In this document: positions 17,255 to 26,328 of the stretch, one piece after another
Layout: the number at the start of each line of letters is the position of its first letter
Numbering within the stretch: position 1 is the first letter of the stretch
Assembly (NCBI GenBank): GCA_027306995.1
Contig: DAHUXS010000012.1
Span: forward strand, 1-64,000
Source of the DNA: Lysobacter sp.
GTDB lineage: Bacteria > Pseudomonadota > Gammaproteobacteria > Xanthomonadales > Xanthomonadaceae
DNA: 64,000 nucleotides
Direction of reading: 5' to 3'
The notes under the pieces: model-generated
Told to the model about the DNA's origin: nothing
The model's database searches: none
What the model saw: the letters and a program-made list of their open reading frames with translations, nothing else
Made by a program: the position numbers and the translations under genes

Positions 17255-20086
17255 ATGGCGGACAGCCTTCTCAAGCAGTTTGCGCAAACCTCCCAGCTCG
17301 GCAGCAATGCCGCCTACATCGACGAGCTCTACGAGCAGTATCTGGTCGCTCCCGACAGCGTCGATGGCAAATGGAAGGCGTATTTCGACAGCCTGAAAGG
17401 CCGCGAAGCCGGTGACGTTCCCCATTCGGTGATCGCCGATGCCGTGGCCGCCGCCGGTCGCAATGCCATCCGCACTGGCGGTGGTGGCGAATCCTCGGGC
17501 GACGAGCGCGAGCGTCATGTCGGCCGCCTGATCAATGCCTATCGCGCCCGCGGTCATCTCGTTGCCGACATCGATCCGCTGGGCATGCTCAAGCATCCGG
17601 ACGCCCCGGACCTGACGCTGGCCTTCCACCATCTCTCCGATGCCGATCTCAAGAGCGAGTTCAGCACCGGTGGCGTCGGTGGCCGTGCGCGGATGACGCT
17701 GGGCGAGTTGTTCACCCTGCTCAAGGCGACCTACGCCGGCCCGATCGGCGCCGAATACATGCACATCAGCGACGTCGAGCAACGCCGCTGGATGCAGGAC
17801 CGTTTGGAAGCTGCCGGCGGCAACTTCAATTTCGACAAGGCCACCAAGCTCCGAATCCTCGAACGCCTGACCGCGGCCGAAGGCCTGGAGCGCTATCTCG
17901 GCACCAAGTACGTCGGCCAGAAGCGCTTCTCGCTGGAAGGCGGCGATTCGCTGATCCCGATGATGGACGAGCTGATCCGCCGCTCCGGAAGCCAGGGCGC
18001 CAAGGAGATGGTGATCGGCATGGCCCACCGTGGCCGCCTCAACGTGCTGGTCAACACCCTCGGCAAGCCGCCGCGCGTGCTGTTCAACGAATTCGAAGGC
18101 AAGTTCGAACACAACGACGACGATCACGCCCACACCGGCGACGTGAAGTACCACATGGGCTTCAGCGCCGACATCGGCACCCCGGGCGGCCCGGTCCACG
18201 TCGCGCTGGCGTTCAACCCGTCGCATCTGGAAATCGTCAATCCCGTGGTGGCCGGTTCGGTGCGTTCGCGCCAGCGCCGCTACGACGACAAGACCCGCAA
18301 ACACGTATTGCCGGTGCTGTTGCACGGCGACGCCGCGTTCGCCGGCCAGGGCGTCGGCATGGAACTCTTGCAGATGTCGCAGGCCCGCGGCTTCAAGGTC
18401 GGCGGCACCCTCCACATCGTCATCAACAACCAGGTCGGCTTCACCACCAGCTACCACGAAGACGCGCGTTCGACGCTGTACTGCACCGACGTCGCCAAGA
18501 TGGTGGAAGCGCCGGTGCTGCACGTGAACGGCGACAACCCGGAAGCGGTGCTGTTCTGCATGGACCTGGCCCACGATTTCCGCCAGCAGTTCGGCAAGGA
18601 CGTGGTGATCGACCTGGTCTGCTATCGCCGCCAGGGCCACAACGAAGCGGACGAACCGGCGGCGACGCAGCCGCTGATGTACCAGAAGATCCGTTCGATG
18701 AAGACCACCCGCGAGCTGTACGGCGACAAGCTGATCGCCGAAGGCGTAGTCACCGCCGAACAGGTCAAGGCGATGGTCGACGCTTATCGCGACAAGCTTG
18801 ATGCCGGCGCAGTGACCGCCGACGTGGTCGAGGTCAAGCCCGATCCGCTGCTGCCCGATTGGAACAAGCTGCTGAAGGGCAAGCTGTCGGATCCGGTCGA
18901 TACCCGCGTCGATCGCAGCAAGCTCGATGCGCTGGCCAAGCAGATCAATACTGTTCCCGATACCGTCGTGCTGCATCCGCGCGTCGCCAAGATCTACGAC
19001 GATCGCCGCAAGATGGCCGCCGGCGAATTGCCGGGCGACTGGGGCTTCGCCGAGAACCTCGCCTACGCCACCCTGCTCGATTCCGGCAGTCGCCTGCGCC
19101 TGGTCGGCCAGGATGCGGGTCGCGGCACGTTCTTCCATCGCCATGCGATCCTGCACGACCAGAAGACCGACGATTTCTACATCCCGCTGCGCCAGCTGGT
19201 GAAGAATCCGGAAGACGCGACGATCATCGATTCACTGCTCTCCGAAGAAGCGGTGATGGCCTACGAATACGGTTACTCCACCACCGATCCCGGCACGCTC
19301 GACATCTGGGAAGCGCAGTTCGGCGATTTCGCCAACGGCGCGCAAGTGGTGATCGACCAGTTCATCGCCGCCGGCGAAGCCAAGTGGGGCCGCCTGTGCG
19401 GACTCGCGCTGTTCCTGCCCCACGGCTATGAAGGCCAGGGCCCGGAACACAGTTCGGCGCGACTGGAACGCTTCCTGCAACTGTGCGCGCTCGACAACAT
19501 GATGGTCTGCGTGCCGACCACGCCGGCGCAGGCCTTCCACATGATCCGTCGTCAGCTGTGCATGGATACCCGCAAGCCGCTGGTGGTGATGACGCCGAAG
19601 TCGCTGCTGCGCCACAAGCTCGCGGTGTCGTCGCTGGACGAACTCGCCAACGGCGAATTCCAGCAGCTGATTTCCGATCGCAAGGCCGATCCGACCAAAG
19701 TCAAGCGCGTCGTGCTGTGTTCCGGCAAGGTCTATTACGACCTGCTGGAAGACGCCGAGAAGCGTGGCCAGACCGATGTCGCCATCGTCCGCATCGAACA
19801 GCTGTATCCGTTCCCGCGTGCATTGCTGAAGGCCGAACTGGCGCGGTATCCGCTGGCCAAGGACGTCATCTGGTGCCAGGAAGAACCGCAGAACCAGGGC
19901 GCCTGGTTCCAGATCCAGCACCACCTGCGCGCCTGCCTGATGAACGGCCAGTCGATCGCCTACGCCGGACGCGCGCGTTCGCCGTCGCCGGCCGCCGGTC
20001 ATTTCAACGATCACGTCGCCGAACAGGCGCAGCTGATCGCCGACGCGCTGGTCAATCCGCCCAAGCTCGAACACGGCAACGACTGA
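17255..20086 (+). CDS. sucA: 2-oxoglutarate dehydrogenase E1 component
   Basis: Thiamine-diphosphate E1 subunit (943 aa, usual 930-940) that decarboxylates 2-oxoglutarate in the citric acid cycle and loads succinyl groups onto SucB. The N-terminal E2-binding helix (GSNAAYIDELYEQYL), the GMAHRGRLNVLVNTLGKP region, the diphosphate-binding stretch from GDAAFAGQG to NNQVGFTT, CYRRQGHNEADEP, the GHGYEGQGPEHSSARLER-like site (read here as HGYEGQGPEHSSAR) and C-terminal WCQEEPQNQGAW are all present. First gene of sucA-sucB-lpd, 51 bases before sucB. Confidence 0.98.
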   Translation: MADSLLKQFAQTSQLGSNAAYIDELYEQYLVAPDSVDGKWKAYFDSLKGREAGDVPHSVIADAVAAAGRNAIRTGGGGESSGDERERHVGRLINAYRARGHLVADIDPLGMLKHPDAPDLTLAFHHLSDADLKSEFSTGGVGGRARMTLGELFTLLKATYAGPIGAEYMHISDVEQRRWMQDRLEAAGGNFNFDKATKLRILERLTAAEGLERYLGTKYVGQKRFSLEGGDSLIPMMDELIRRSGSQGAKEMVIGMAHRGRLNVLVNTLGKPPRVLFNEFEGKFEHNDDDHAHTGDVKYHMGFSADIGTPGGPVHVALAFNPSHLEIVNPVVAGSVRSRQRRYDDKTRKHVLPVLLHGDAAFAGQGVGMELLQMSQARGFKVGGTLHIVINNQVGFTTSYHEDARSTLYCTDVAKMVEAPVLHVNGDNPEAVLFCMDLAHDFRQQFGKDVVIDLVCYRRQGHNEADEPAATQPLMYQKIRSMKTTRELYGDKLIAEGVVTAEQVKAMVDAYRDKLDAGAVTADVVEVKPDPLLPDWNKLLKGKLSDPVDTRVDRSKLDALAKQINTVPDTVVLHPRVAKIYDDRRKMAAGELPGDWGFAENLAYATLLDSGSRLRLVGQDAGRGTFFHRHAILHDQKTDDFYIPLRQLVKNPEDATIIDSLLSEEAVMAYEYGYSTTDPGTLDIWEAQFGDFANGAQVVIDQFIAAGEAKWGRLCGLALFLPHGYEGQGPEHSSARLERFLQLCALDNMMVCVPTTPAQAFHMIRRQLCMDTRKPLVVMTPKSLLRHKLAVSSLDELANGEFQQLISDRKADPTKVKRVVLCSGKVYYDLLEDAEKRGQTDVAIVRIEQLYPFPRALLKAELARYPLAKDVIWCQEEPQNQGAWFQIQHHLRACLMNGQSIAYAGRARSPSPAAGHFNDHVAEQAQLIADALVNPPKLEHGND

Positions 20087-20137
20087 CGTCGCGCCGCCCT
20101 CTCTTCACGCATCCACATTTTTCATCGGACACCCGAC

Positions 20138-21349
20138 ATGGCCACCGAAATCAAAGTCCCGGTTCTTCCCGAATCCGTCTCCGACGCCACCATCGCCGCC
20201 TGGCACAAGAAGGTCGGCGACAGCGTGCGTCGCGACGAGAACCTGGTCGACCTGGAAACCGACAAGGTGGTGCTTGAAGTGCCGTCGCCGGTCGATGGCG
20301 TGCTCAAGGAAATCAAGTTCGATACCGGCGCGACCGTCACCAGCCAGCAGGTGATCGCCGTCGTCGAGGAAGGCGCCGTTGCTGCTGCGCCCGCCCCCGC
20401 TCCGGCCGCTGCCGCACCGGCAGCGCCTGCTGCAGCCGCTCCGGCACCCGCAGCTGCGGCGCCGGTCGCTGCTGCTGCGCCTGCCGCCGCGGCAGCCACG
20501 TCCCAGCTGCCGCCGGGTGCGCGCTTCACCGCCGAAACCAAGGGCATCAACCCTGCCGACGTCGCCGGCACCGGCCGCCACGGCGCGGTGACCAAGGAAG
20601 ACCTGATCAATTACGCCAGCGGCAAGACGCCGGGCGTCAGCGGTGGTGCGCGTCCGGAAGAACGCGTGCCGATGACGCGCATGCGCGCCCGCATCGCCGA
20701 ACGCCTGATGCAGTCGAAGAATTCGATCGCGATGCTGACCTCGTTCAACGAAGTCAACCTGAGCAAGGTCATGGCGATGCGCCAGGAACTGCAGGACGAT
20801 TTCGTGAAGACCTACGGGATCAAGCTCGGCTTCATGAGTTTCTTCGCCAAGGCCGCCGCCAACGCGCTGCAGAAGTACCCGGTGGTCAATGCCTCGGTCG
20901 ACGGCAACGACGTGATCTATCACGGTTATGCCGACATCTCGGTGGCCGTCAGCACCGACAAGGGCCTGGTCACGCCGGTGCTGCGCAACGTCGAGCGCAT
21001 GGGCTTCGCCGACATCGAGAAGGGAATCGCCGCGTACGCCAAGGCGGCGCGCGAAGGCGGCCTGAAGCTGGAAGACCTCCAGGGCGGCACCTTCACCATC
21101 ACCAACGGCGGCACCTTCGGTTCGCTGATGTCGACGCCGATCGTCAATCCGCCGCAGTCGGCGATCCTCGGCATGCACGCCATCAAGGAACGCGCGATCG
21201 TCGAGGACGGCAAGGTCGTCGCCGCACCGATGATGTACATCGCGCTCAGCTACGACCACCGCATCATCGACGGCAAGGACGCGGTGCTGTTCCTGGTCGA
21301 CATCAAGAACCAGCTCGAGAACCCCAGCCGCATGCTGCTCGGCATGTAA
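20138..21349 (+). CDS. sucB: Dihydrolipoamide succinyltransferase (2-oxoglutarate dehydrogenase E2)
   Basis: Core subunit of the 2-oxoglutarate dehydrogenase complex (403 aa). One N-terminal lipoyl domain with the lipoylated Lys43 in [12 protein letters not shown], a long Ala/Pro linker (about residues 80-125), a peripheral subunit-binding domain ([17 protein letters not shown]) and the catalytic acyltransferase domain ending in [16 protein letters not shown] with the active His and Asp. The interdomain linker is unusually Ala-rich. A 22-base palindrome separates it from lpd. Confidence 0.98.
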   Translation: MATEIKVPVLPESVSDATIAAWHKKVGDSVRRDENLVDLETDKVVLEVPSPVDGVLKEIKFDTGATVTSQQVIAVVEEGAVAAAPAPAPAAAAPAAPAAAAPAPAAAAPVAAAAPAAAAATSQLPPGARFTAETKGINPADVAGTGRHGAVTKEDLINYASGKTPGVSGGARPEERVPMTRMRARIAERLMQSKNSIAMLTSFNEVNLSKVMAMRQELQDDFVKTYGIKLGFMSFFAKAAANALQKYPVVNASVDGNDVIYHGYADISVAVSTDKGLVTPVLRNVERMGFADIEKGIAAYAKAAREGGLKLEDLQGGTFTITNGGTFGSLMSTPIVNPPQSAILGMHAIKERAIVEDGKVVAAPMMYIALSYDHRIIDGKDAVLFLVDIKNQLENPSRMLLGM

Positions 21350-21356
21350 TTCCGCT

Positions 21357-21378
21357 GCGCCCCGCGATCGCGGGGCGC
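21357..21378. repeat. Intercistronic perfect palindrome between sucB and lpd
   Basis: Two 11-base arms with no spacer (GCGCCCCGCGA and its exact complement). It would form a strong RNA hairpin eight bases after the sucB stop and about 35 bases before lpd. No T-run follows, so it looks like an mRNA-processing or stability element, not a full terminator. Confidence 0.7.
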
Positions 21379-21412
21379 GCTGCTTGAAGCGTTTCGCCAA
21401 GGAAATCCAGCA

Positions 21413-22843
21413 ATGTCCGAACAACAGCAATTCGATGTCGTCGTGATCGGCGGCGGCCCCGCCGGCTACCACGCCGCGATCCGCGCCGCACAGCTCGGTC
21501 TCAAGACCGCCTGCGTCGACGCCGCGCTCGGCAAGGACGGCCAGCCCGCGCTCGGCGGCACCTGCCTGCGCGTGGGCTGCATCCCGTCGAAGGCGCTGCT
21601 CGATTCCAGTCGCCAGTTCTGGAACATGTCGCATATCTTCGGCGAGCACGGCATCAGCTTCGCCGACCAGAAGATCGACGTTGCCACCATGATCGGCCGC
21701 AAGGACAAGATCGTGAAGCAGTTCACCGGCGGCATCGCGGCACTGTTCAAGGCCAACAAGATCACGCCGTTCTACGGCTTCGGCCAACTGCAGCCGGGCA
21801 ACGTCGTCACCGTGAAGCAGCACGACGGCAGCACCGTCGAGCTCAAGGGCACGAACGTCATCCTCGCCGCGGGTTCGGATTCGATCGAACTGCCGTTCGC
21901 CAAGTTCGACGGCAAGGCCATCGTCGACAACGTCGGCGCGCTCGACTTCACCGAAGTACCGAAGACGCTCGGCGTGATCGGCGCCGGCGTGATCGGCCTC
22001 GAACTCGGCAGCGTGTGGAACCGCCTCGGCGCCAAGGTCACCATTTTCGAAGCGCTGCCCGACTTCCTCGCCGCCGCCGACAAGGAAGTGGCCAAGGTCG
22101 GTGCGCGCGAGTTCAAGAAGCAGGGCCTCGACATCCGCCTCGGCACCAAGGTCTCGAAGACCGAGGTCAAGCCCGACGGCGTGCACGTCACCTTCAACGA
22201 CGGCAAGTCCGACCAGGAAGTCGTGGTCGAGAAATTGCTGGTCTGCGTCGGCCGCCGCGCCGCCACCAAGGGCCTGCTGGCCGATGGCACCGGCGTCAAG
22301 CTGGATGCGCGCGGCATGATCGAAGTCGATGACCACTGCCATACTGGCGTCGACGGCGTGTGGGCGATCGGCGACTGCGTGCGCGGCCCCATGCTGGCGC
22401 ACAAGGGCTTCGAGGAAGGCATCGAGGTCGCCGAGCTGATCGCCGGCCTGCCTGGCCATGTCAACTACGACACGATCCCGAACGTGATCTACACCGAGCC
22501 GGAAATCGCCTGGGTCGGCAAGACCGAGGAACAGCTCAAGGCCGAAGGCGTCGCCTACAAGGCCGGCAGCTTCCCGTTCGCGGCCGTCGGTCGCGCGGTG
22601 GCGATGGCCGAGCCGATCGGTTTCGTGAAGGTGCTCGCCGACGCCGAGACCGATCGCATCCTCGGCATGCACCTGATCGGGCCGAACGTGTCCGAGCTGG
22701 TGCACGAAGGCGTGATCTCGATGGAGTTCAATGGCAGCGCCGACGACCTCGCGCGCATCTGCCACGCCCATCCGTCGCTGTCGGAAGCGGTGCACGACGC
22801 CGCCATGGCGGTCGACAAGCGCGCCATCCACAAGGCCAACTGA
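21413..22843 (+). CDS. lpdA: Dihydrolipoyl dehydrogenase (E3)
   Basis: FAD flavoprotein (476 aa) that reoxidises dihydrolipoamide using NAD+. The FAD-binding GGGPAGYHAAIRAAQLG, the redox disulfide in GGTCLRVGCIPSKALL, the NAD site GVIGAGVIGLELGSVW and the C-terminal His/Glu pair in HAHPSLSEAVHD are all intact. AAGGAA is a good ribosome site. It lies directly behind sucB and so serves the 2-oxoglutarate complex; it may also serve others. Confidence 0.98.
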   Translation: MSEQQQFDVVVIGGGPAGYHAAIRAAQLGLKTACVDAALGKDGQPALGGTCLRVGCIPSKALLDSSRQFWNMSHIFGEHGISFADQKIDVATMIGRKDKIVKQFTGGIAALFKANKITPFYGFGQLQPGNVVTVKQHDGSTVELKGTNVILAAGSDSIELPFAKFDGKAIVDNVGALDFTEVPKTLGVIGAGVIGLELGSVWNRLGAKVTIFEALPDFLAAADKEVAKVGAREFKKQGLDIRLGTKVSKTEVKPDGVHVTFNDGKSDQEVVVEKLLVCVGRRAATKGLLADGTGVKLDARGMIEVDDHCHTGVDGVWAIGDCVRGPMLAHKGFEEGIEVAELIAGLPGHVNYDTIPNVIYTEPEIAWVGKTEEQLKAEGVAYKAGSFPFAAVGRAVAMAEPIGFVKVLADAETDRILGMHLIGPNVSELVHEGVISMEFNGSADDLARICHAHPSLSEAVHDAAMAVDKRAIHKAN

Positions 22844-22865
22844 TGCACGCGCAGGTTCACTCCAC

Positions 22866-23219
22866 ATGAACCTGCAACTGCTGATCAAGCTCGCCATCAC
22901 CGTCGCGACGGTGATGCTGGCTTCGGAACTGTCGAAGAAACCCGGCGTGCTCGGCGCGCTGGTGGCATCGTTGCCGCTGACCTCCTTGCTCGTGCTGGCC
23001 TGGCTCTATCGCGATACCGGCGATCCCGCGCGTGTCGCCGCGATGGGCATGGACATCTTCTGGTTCGTGCTCGGCAGCCTGCTGTTCTTCCCTGCCCTTG
23101 CATTCACTGCACGCGCCGGCTGGCCGATGTGGCTGTGTTTCGTCTGCGCCGGACTGGCCGGAGCCGCAGGCGTCGCCGTCGTGCAACTGCTGCTGCGTTC
23201 GCGCATGATGACGCCATGA
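22866..23219 (+). CDS. DUF3147-like small membrane protein
   Basis: Membrane protein of 117 aa with four hydrophobic segments (about residues 5-23, 28-47, 62-82 and 88-110). The segment KKPGVLGALVASLPLTSLL is typical of the DUF3147 family. The function is unknown. It starts 22 bases after lpd and its stop overlaps the exchanger start (ATGA, 23216-23219), opening a chain of four coupled genes. Confidence 0.82.
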   Translation: MNLQLLIKLAITVATVMLASELSKKPGVLGALVASLPLTSLLVLAWLYRDTGDPARVAAMGMDIFWFVLGSLLFFPALAFTARAGWPMWLCFVCAGLAGAAGVAVVQLLLRSRMMTP

Positions 23220-24304
23220 CTTCCAAATACAACCCGCTGTGGGCGATCCTGCTGCCGATCATCGCGGCAGTCATTCTGGTGATCACCAAGAGCGCACCGG
23301 GAATTCCCGGCAGCGGGCTGTTGCTGGGCGCGGTAGTGGTCGCCAGCGTCATTGCCGCCGTCCACCACGCCGAAGTGATCGCGCATCGCGTCGGCGAGCC
23401 GTTCGGCACGCTGGTACTGGCGATGGCGGTGACGGTGATCGAATGCGCGCTGATCATCTCGATGATGATGTCGGGCAACCCGGACGCCGCCACCTTGCCG
23501 CGCGATACGGTGTTCGCCGGCGTGATGATCCTGCTCAGCGGCCTCATCGGCATCAGCCTGCTCGCCGGCGGTCGCCGCCACCACGTCCAGCAATTCAAGC
23601 TCGACGGCATCAATGCCGCCCTCGGCACCCTGGTCGCGATCCTCGCCTTCACCCTGATCCTGCCCAACTACACCATCACGCCGGGACCGGCTTACAACCA
23701 GAAGCAGATGCTGTTCGTCGCCATCGCGACGCTGGTGCTGTTCGGCGCCTTCACTTTCTTCCAGACCGTGCGCCATCGCGATTACTTCCTGCCTGAAGAA
23801 AATGGCCAGACGGACGAGGACGGCGACGGGCACGCAGATCCTCCCTCCAATCGCGACACGCTGGTCAGTAGCGTATTGCTGGTGATCGCACTCGTCGCAG
23901 TGGTGCTGGGCGCGAAAGCCGTATCGCCGACCATCGAAGCGATGCTCGACCACGCCGGCGCGCCCGCCGGAACCGTCGGCATCCTGATCGCTGCCATCGT
24001 GTTGTTGCCGGAAAGCGTCGCCGCCGTGCGCGCGGCACTCGGCAATCGCCTGCAAACCAGCCTCAACCTCGCCATCGGCTCGGCGATCGCGACCATCGGC
24101 CTCACCATTCCGGCGGTGATCATCGTCAGCTTGACGCAGGGCTGGTCGCTCTCGCTCGGCCTCACGCCGATGTCGATGGCGCTGCTGGTGGTGACGCTGT
24201 TCATCACCTCGATCAGCCTGCGCACCGGACGCACCAACATCTTGCCCGGCATCGTCCACCTGGTGTTGTTCGCGGCCTATCTCTTCCTCAGTTTCGTGCC
24301 ATGA
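23216..24304 (+). CDS. chaA: ChaA-type cation/proton antiporter
   Basis: Inner-membrane Ca2+(Na+,K+)/H+ antiporter of the CaCA superfamily (362 aa; E. coli ChaA is 366). About eleven helices in two repeats. Each repeat carries its conserved acidic site: GEPFGTLVLAMAVTVIECALI in the first half and VLLPESVAAVRAALGN in the second. A short acidic cytoplasmic loop (TDEDGDGHADPP) divides the halves. It overlaps the genes on both sides by four bases. The main ion is not predictable from sequence. Confidence 0.9.
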   Translation: MTSKYNPLWAILLPIIAAVILVITKSAPGIPGSGLLLGAVVVASVIAAVHHAEVIAHRVGEPFGTLVLAMAVTVIECALIISMMMSGNPDAATLPRDTVFAGVMILLSGLIGISLLAGGRRHHVQQFKLDGINAALGTLVAILAFTLILPNYTITPGPAYNQKQMLFVAIATLVLFGAFTFFQTVRHRDYFLPEENGQTDEDGDGHADPPSNRDTLVSSVLLVIALVAVVLGAKAVSPTIEAMLDHAGAPAGTVGILIAAIVLLPESVAAVRAALGNRLQTSLNLAIGSAIATIGLTIPAVIIVSLTQGWSLSLGLTPMSMALLVVTLFITSISLRTGRTNILPGIVHLVLFAAYLFLSFVP

Positions 24305-24909
24305 AATCGATTTGCGTGTACTGCGGCTCCAATGCCGGTTCCGATCCCCGTTACGCCGAAGCCGCACGCGCGCTCGGCAGCCGCATCGCCAATGAAGGCA
24401 TGCAATTGGTATATGGCGGTGGCAACGTCGGCCTGATGGGCATCGTCGCCGATGCCGTGCTCGCCGCCGGCGGTGAAGTCACCGGCGTGATTCCCCATCA
24501 GTTGATGGAATGGGAAGTCGGCCATCGTGGACTGACGCGACTGGAAGTGGTCGGTTCCATGCACGAACGCAAGGCACGCATGTTCGAACTGTCCGATGCC
24601 TTCATCGCCCTGCCCGGTGGGTTCGGCACGCTCGACGAGATGTTCGAGATGCTGACCTGGCGCCAGCTTGGCCTTGGCCACAAGCCCTGCGCCTTCCTCG
24701 ATGTCGCCGATTTCTGGAAACCGTTGATGGCGATGCTCGACCACATGGTCGGCGAACGTTTCGTCCATCCGGAACAACGCGAGGATCTCTGGCACGGCGG
24801 CGACATCGACGCGCTGTTCGCGTGGATGCACGATTACCGGCCCGCGCAGGCCGACAAGTGGATGGACGAGAAGCGCCGCACCCAGTTGCGTTCGGTGGCG
24901 GAGACATGA
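24301..24909 (+). CDS. LOG-family protein (cytokinin riboside 5'-monophosphate phosphoribohydrolase-like)
   Basis: Rossmann-fold protein of 202 aa (TIGR00730 group). The substrate motifs PGGFGTLDEMFE and MHERKARM are intact, with VYCGSNAGSDPRYAEAA at the start. Members cleave the N-glycosidic bond of AMP or cytokinin nucleotides; the bacterial role is mostly unknown. It is linked on both sides by ATGA overlaps (24301-24304 and 24906-24909). Confidence 0.92.
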   Translation: MKSICVYCGSNAGSDPRYAEAARALGSRIANEGMQLVYGGGNVGLMGIVADAVLAAGGEVTGVIPHQLMEWEVGHRGLTRLEVVGSMHERKARMFELSDAFIALPGGFGTLDEMFEMLTWRQLGLGHKPCAFLDVADFWKPLMAMLDHMVGERFVHPEQREDLWHGGDIDALFAWMHDYRPAQADKWMDEKRRTQLRSVAET

Positions 24910-25910
24910 GCATGCCCGCCGACTTCAATGCATTCCGCATCCACAACGACGCGCAGGGGTATCGCAGCGGTGTTGAGCGCATTGCGCTCGATGCGCTGTC
25001 GCCCGGCGAAGTGGTGATCCGCACCGCGTATTCCTCGGTCAATTTCAAGGATGCCCTGGCCGGAACCGGACAGGGCAAGATCCTGCGGCAGTTCCCGCTC
25101 AACGGCGGCATCGATGTCGCCGGACACGTCGTGCAATCGACGGACCCGAAGTTCAAGGAAGGCGATGCCGTCCTCGTCACCGGTTGCGGCTTGTCGGAAA
25201 CGCGCGACGGTGGCTATTCCGAATACGCGCGGCTGGAATCGCGCTGGGTGATCCCGTTGCCCACCGGCCTGAGCCTGCGCGAAGCGATGATCCTCGGCAC
25301 CGCCGGCTTCACCGCCGCGTTGGCGCTGTACCGGATGCTCGACAACCGCCAACATCCCGGCCTCGGCCCGCTGGCCGTGACCGGCGCAACCGGCGGCGTC
25401 GGTTCGCTCGCGGTCGCGATCTTCAAACGCGCCGGCTTCGAGGTCCACGCCATCAGCGGCAAGCCCGAGCATGGCGACTACCTGCGCACGCTCGGTGCCA
25501 GTGAAGTCCTCGGTCGCGATGCGCTCGCCACCACGCGCCCGATGGAATCGGTGCGCTTTGGCGGCGGCCTCGACAACGTCGGCGGACCGATGCTGAACAG
25601 CCTGCTGGCGCAGACCGCGCCCTATGGCAATGTCGCCACCGCCGGGCTTGCGGCCAGTCCGGAGCTGCCGACAACCGTGATGCCGTTCATCATTCGCGGC
25701 GTTTCGCTGCTCGGAATTGCGTCAGCGGGCACAGAACGCAACATCCGTGACGCCATCTGGCAACACCTCGCCAGCGACTGGAAGCCTGCCAATCTCGATG
25801 CCATCTGCACGGCGACCGTGGATTTGCAGGGATTGCCGGCGATTTTCACCCGCATGCTGGCCGGCGGATCCCTCGGGCGCACGCTGGTGGCGTTTCCGGA
25901 AAACGCCTGA
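24906..25910 (+). CDS. acuI: AcuI/YhdH-family acrylyl-CoA reductase (NADPH)
   Basis: Zinc-independent MDR-family reductase (334 aa). The start YSSVNFKDALAGTGQGKIL, the GIDVAGHV core, the NADPH site VTGATGGVGSLAVAIFKR and VSLLGIASAGTERNIR are characteristic of AcuI/YhdH. Likely reaction: acrylyl-CoA to propionyl-CoA, protecting against acrylate. Last gene of the coupled chain that starts at 22866. ATG at 24906 was chosen for the ATGA overlap; 24912 is also possible. Confidence 0.92.
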   Translation: MSMPADFNAFRIHNDAQGYRSGVERIALDALSPGEVVIRTAYSSVNFKDALAGTGQGKILRQFPLNGGIDVAGHVVQSTDPKFKEGDAVLVTGCGLSETRDGGYSEYARLESRWVIPLPTGLSLREAMILGTAGFTAALALYRMLDNRQHPGLGPLAVTGATGGVGSLAVAIFKRAGFEVHAISGKPEHGDYLRTLGASEVLGRDALATTRPMESVRFGGGLDNVGGPMLNSLLAQTAPYGNVATAGLAASPELPTTVMPFIIRGVSLLGIASAGTERNIRDAIWQHLASDWKPANLDAICTATVDLQGLPAIFTRMLAGGSLGRTLVAFPENA

Positions 25911-25956
25911 AGCTGTGTAAAATCGCTGCAATCCAAGGGGGACCAGAGAAAACCAC

Positions 25957-26328
25957 ATGGCGCACATTCTTGTTGTCGACGATTCGCCTTCCCAGCTGCT
26001 GGGACTTCGTCGCGTGGTCGAAAAACTCGGCCACCAATGCAGCACTGCCGAAGACGGCGCAGCCGGCGTCGAACTCGCCAAGAGCCTGCAGCCCGACCTG
26101 ATCCTGATGGACGTGGTGATGCCGAACCTCAACGGCTTCCAGGCCACGCGTTCGATCACCCGCGAAGAAAGCACCAAGCACATCCCGGTCGTGCTGGTCA
26201 CCACCAAGGACCAGGACACCGATCGCATGTGGGGCATGCGCCAGGGTACACGCGCCTACATCACCAAGCCCTTCAGCGAGAAGGAATTGGCCGAAGTGGT
26301 GACGGAGCTGCTGCCGAGCGCAGCCTGA
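25957..26328 (+). CDS. Single-domain response regulator, PilH-like
   Basis: Stand-alone receiver domain (123 aa). Asp8/Asp9 in LVVDDSP, the phospho-acceptor Asp52 in LILMDVVMPNLNGFQATR, the conserved VTTKDQDTDRMWGMRQG segment and the Lys in ITKPFSEKEL are present. The MDVVMPNLNGFQATR and TTKDQ stretches are those of PilH, the twitching-motility CheY of the Pil-Chp system, but no pil gene is adjacent, so the assignment to PilH is tentative. GGGGGA lies 13-18 bases before the ATG. Its stop codon touches the stop of the convergent cbpA. Confidence 0.85.
   Translation: MAHILVVDDSPSQLLGLRRVVEKLGHQCSTAEDGAAGVELAKSLQPDLILMDVVMPNLNGFQATRSITREESTKHIPVVLVTTKDQDTDRMWGMRQGTRAYITKPFSEKELAEVVTELLPSAA

Noticed and set aside
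17177-19156. A 659-residue open frame opposite sucA
   Set aside because: Antisense shadow of sucA with no recognisable domain.
20105-22900. A 931-residue open frame opposite sucB-lpd
   Set aside because: Spans two well-defined genes on the other strand. Long antisense frames are common at this GC content.
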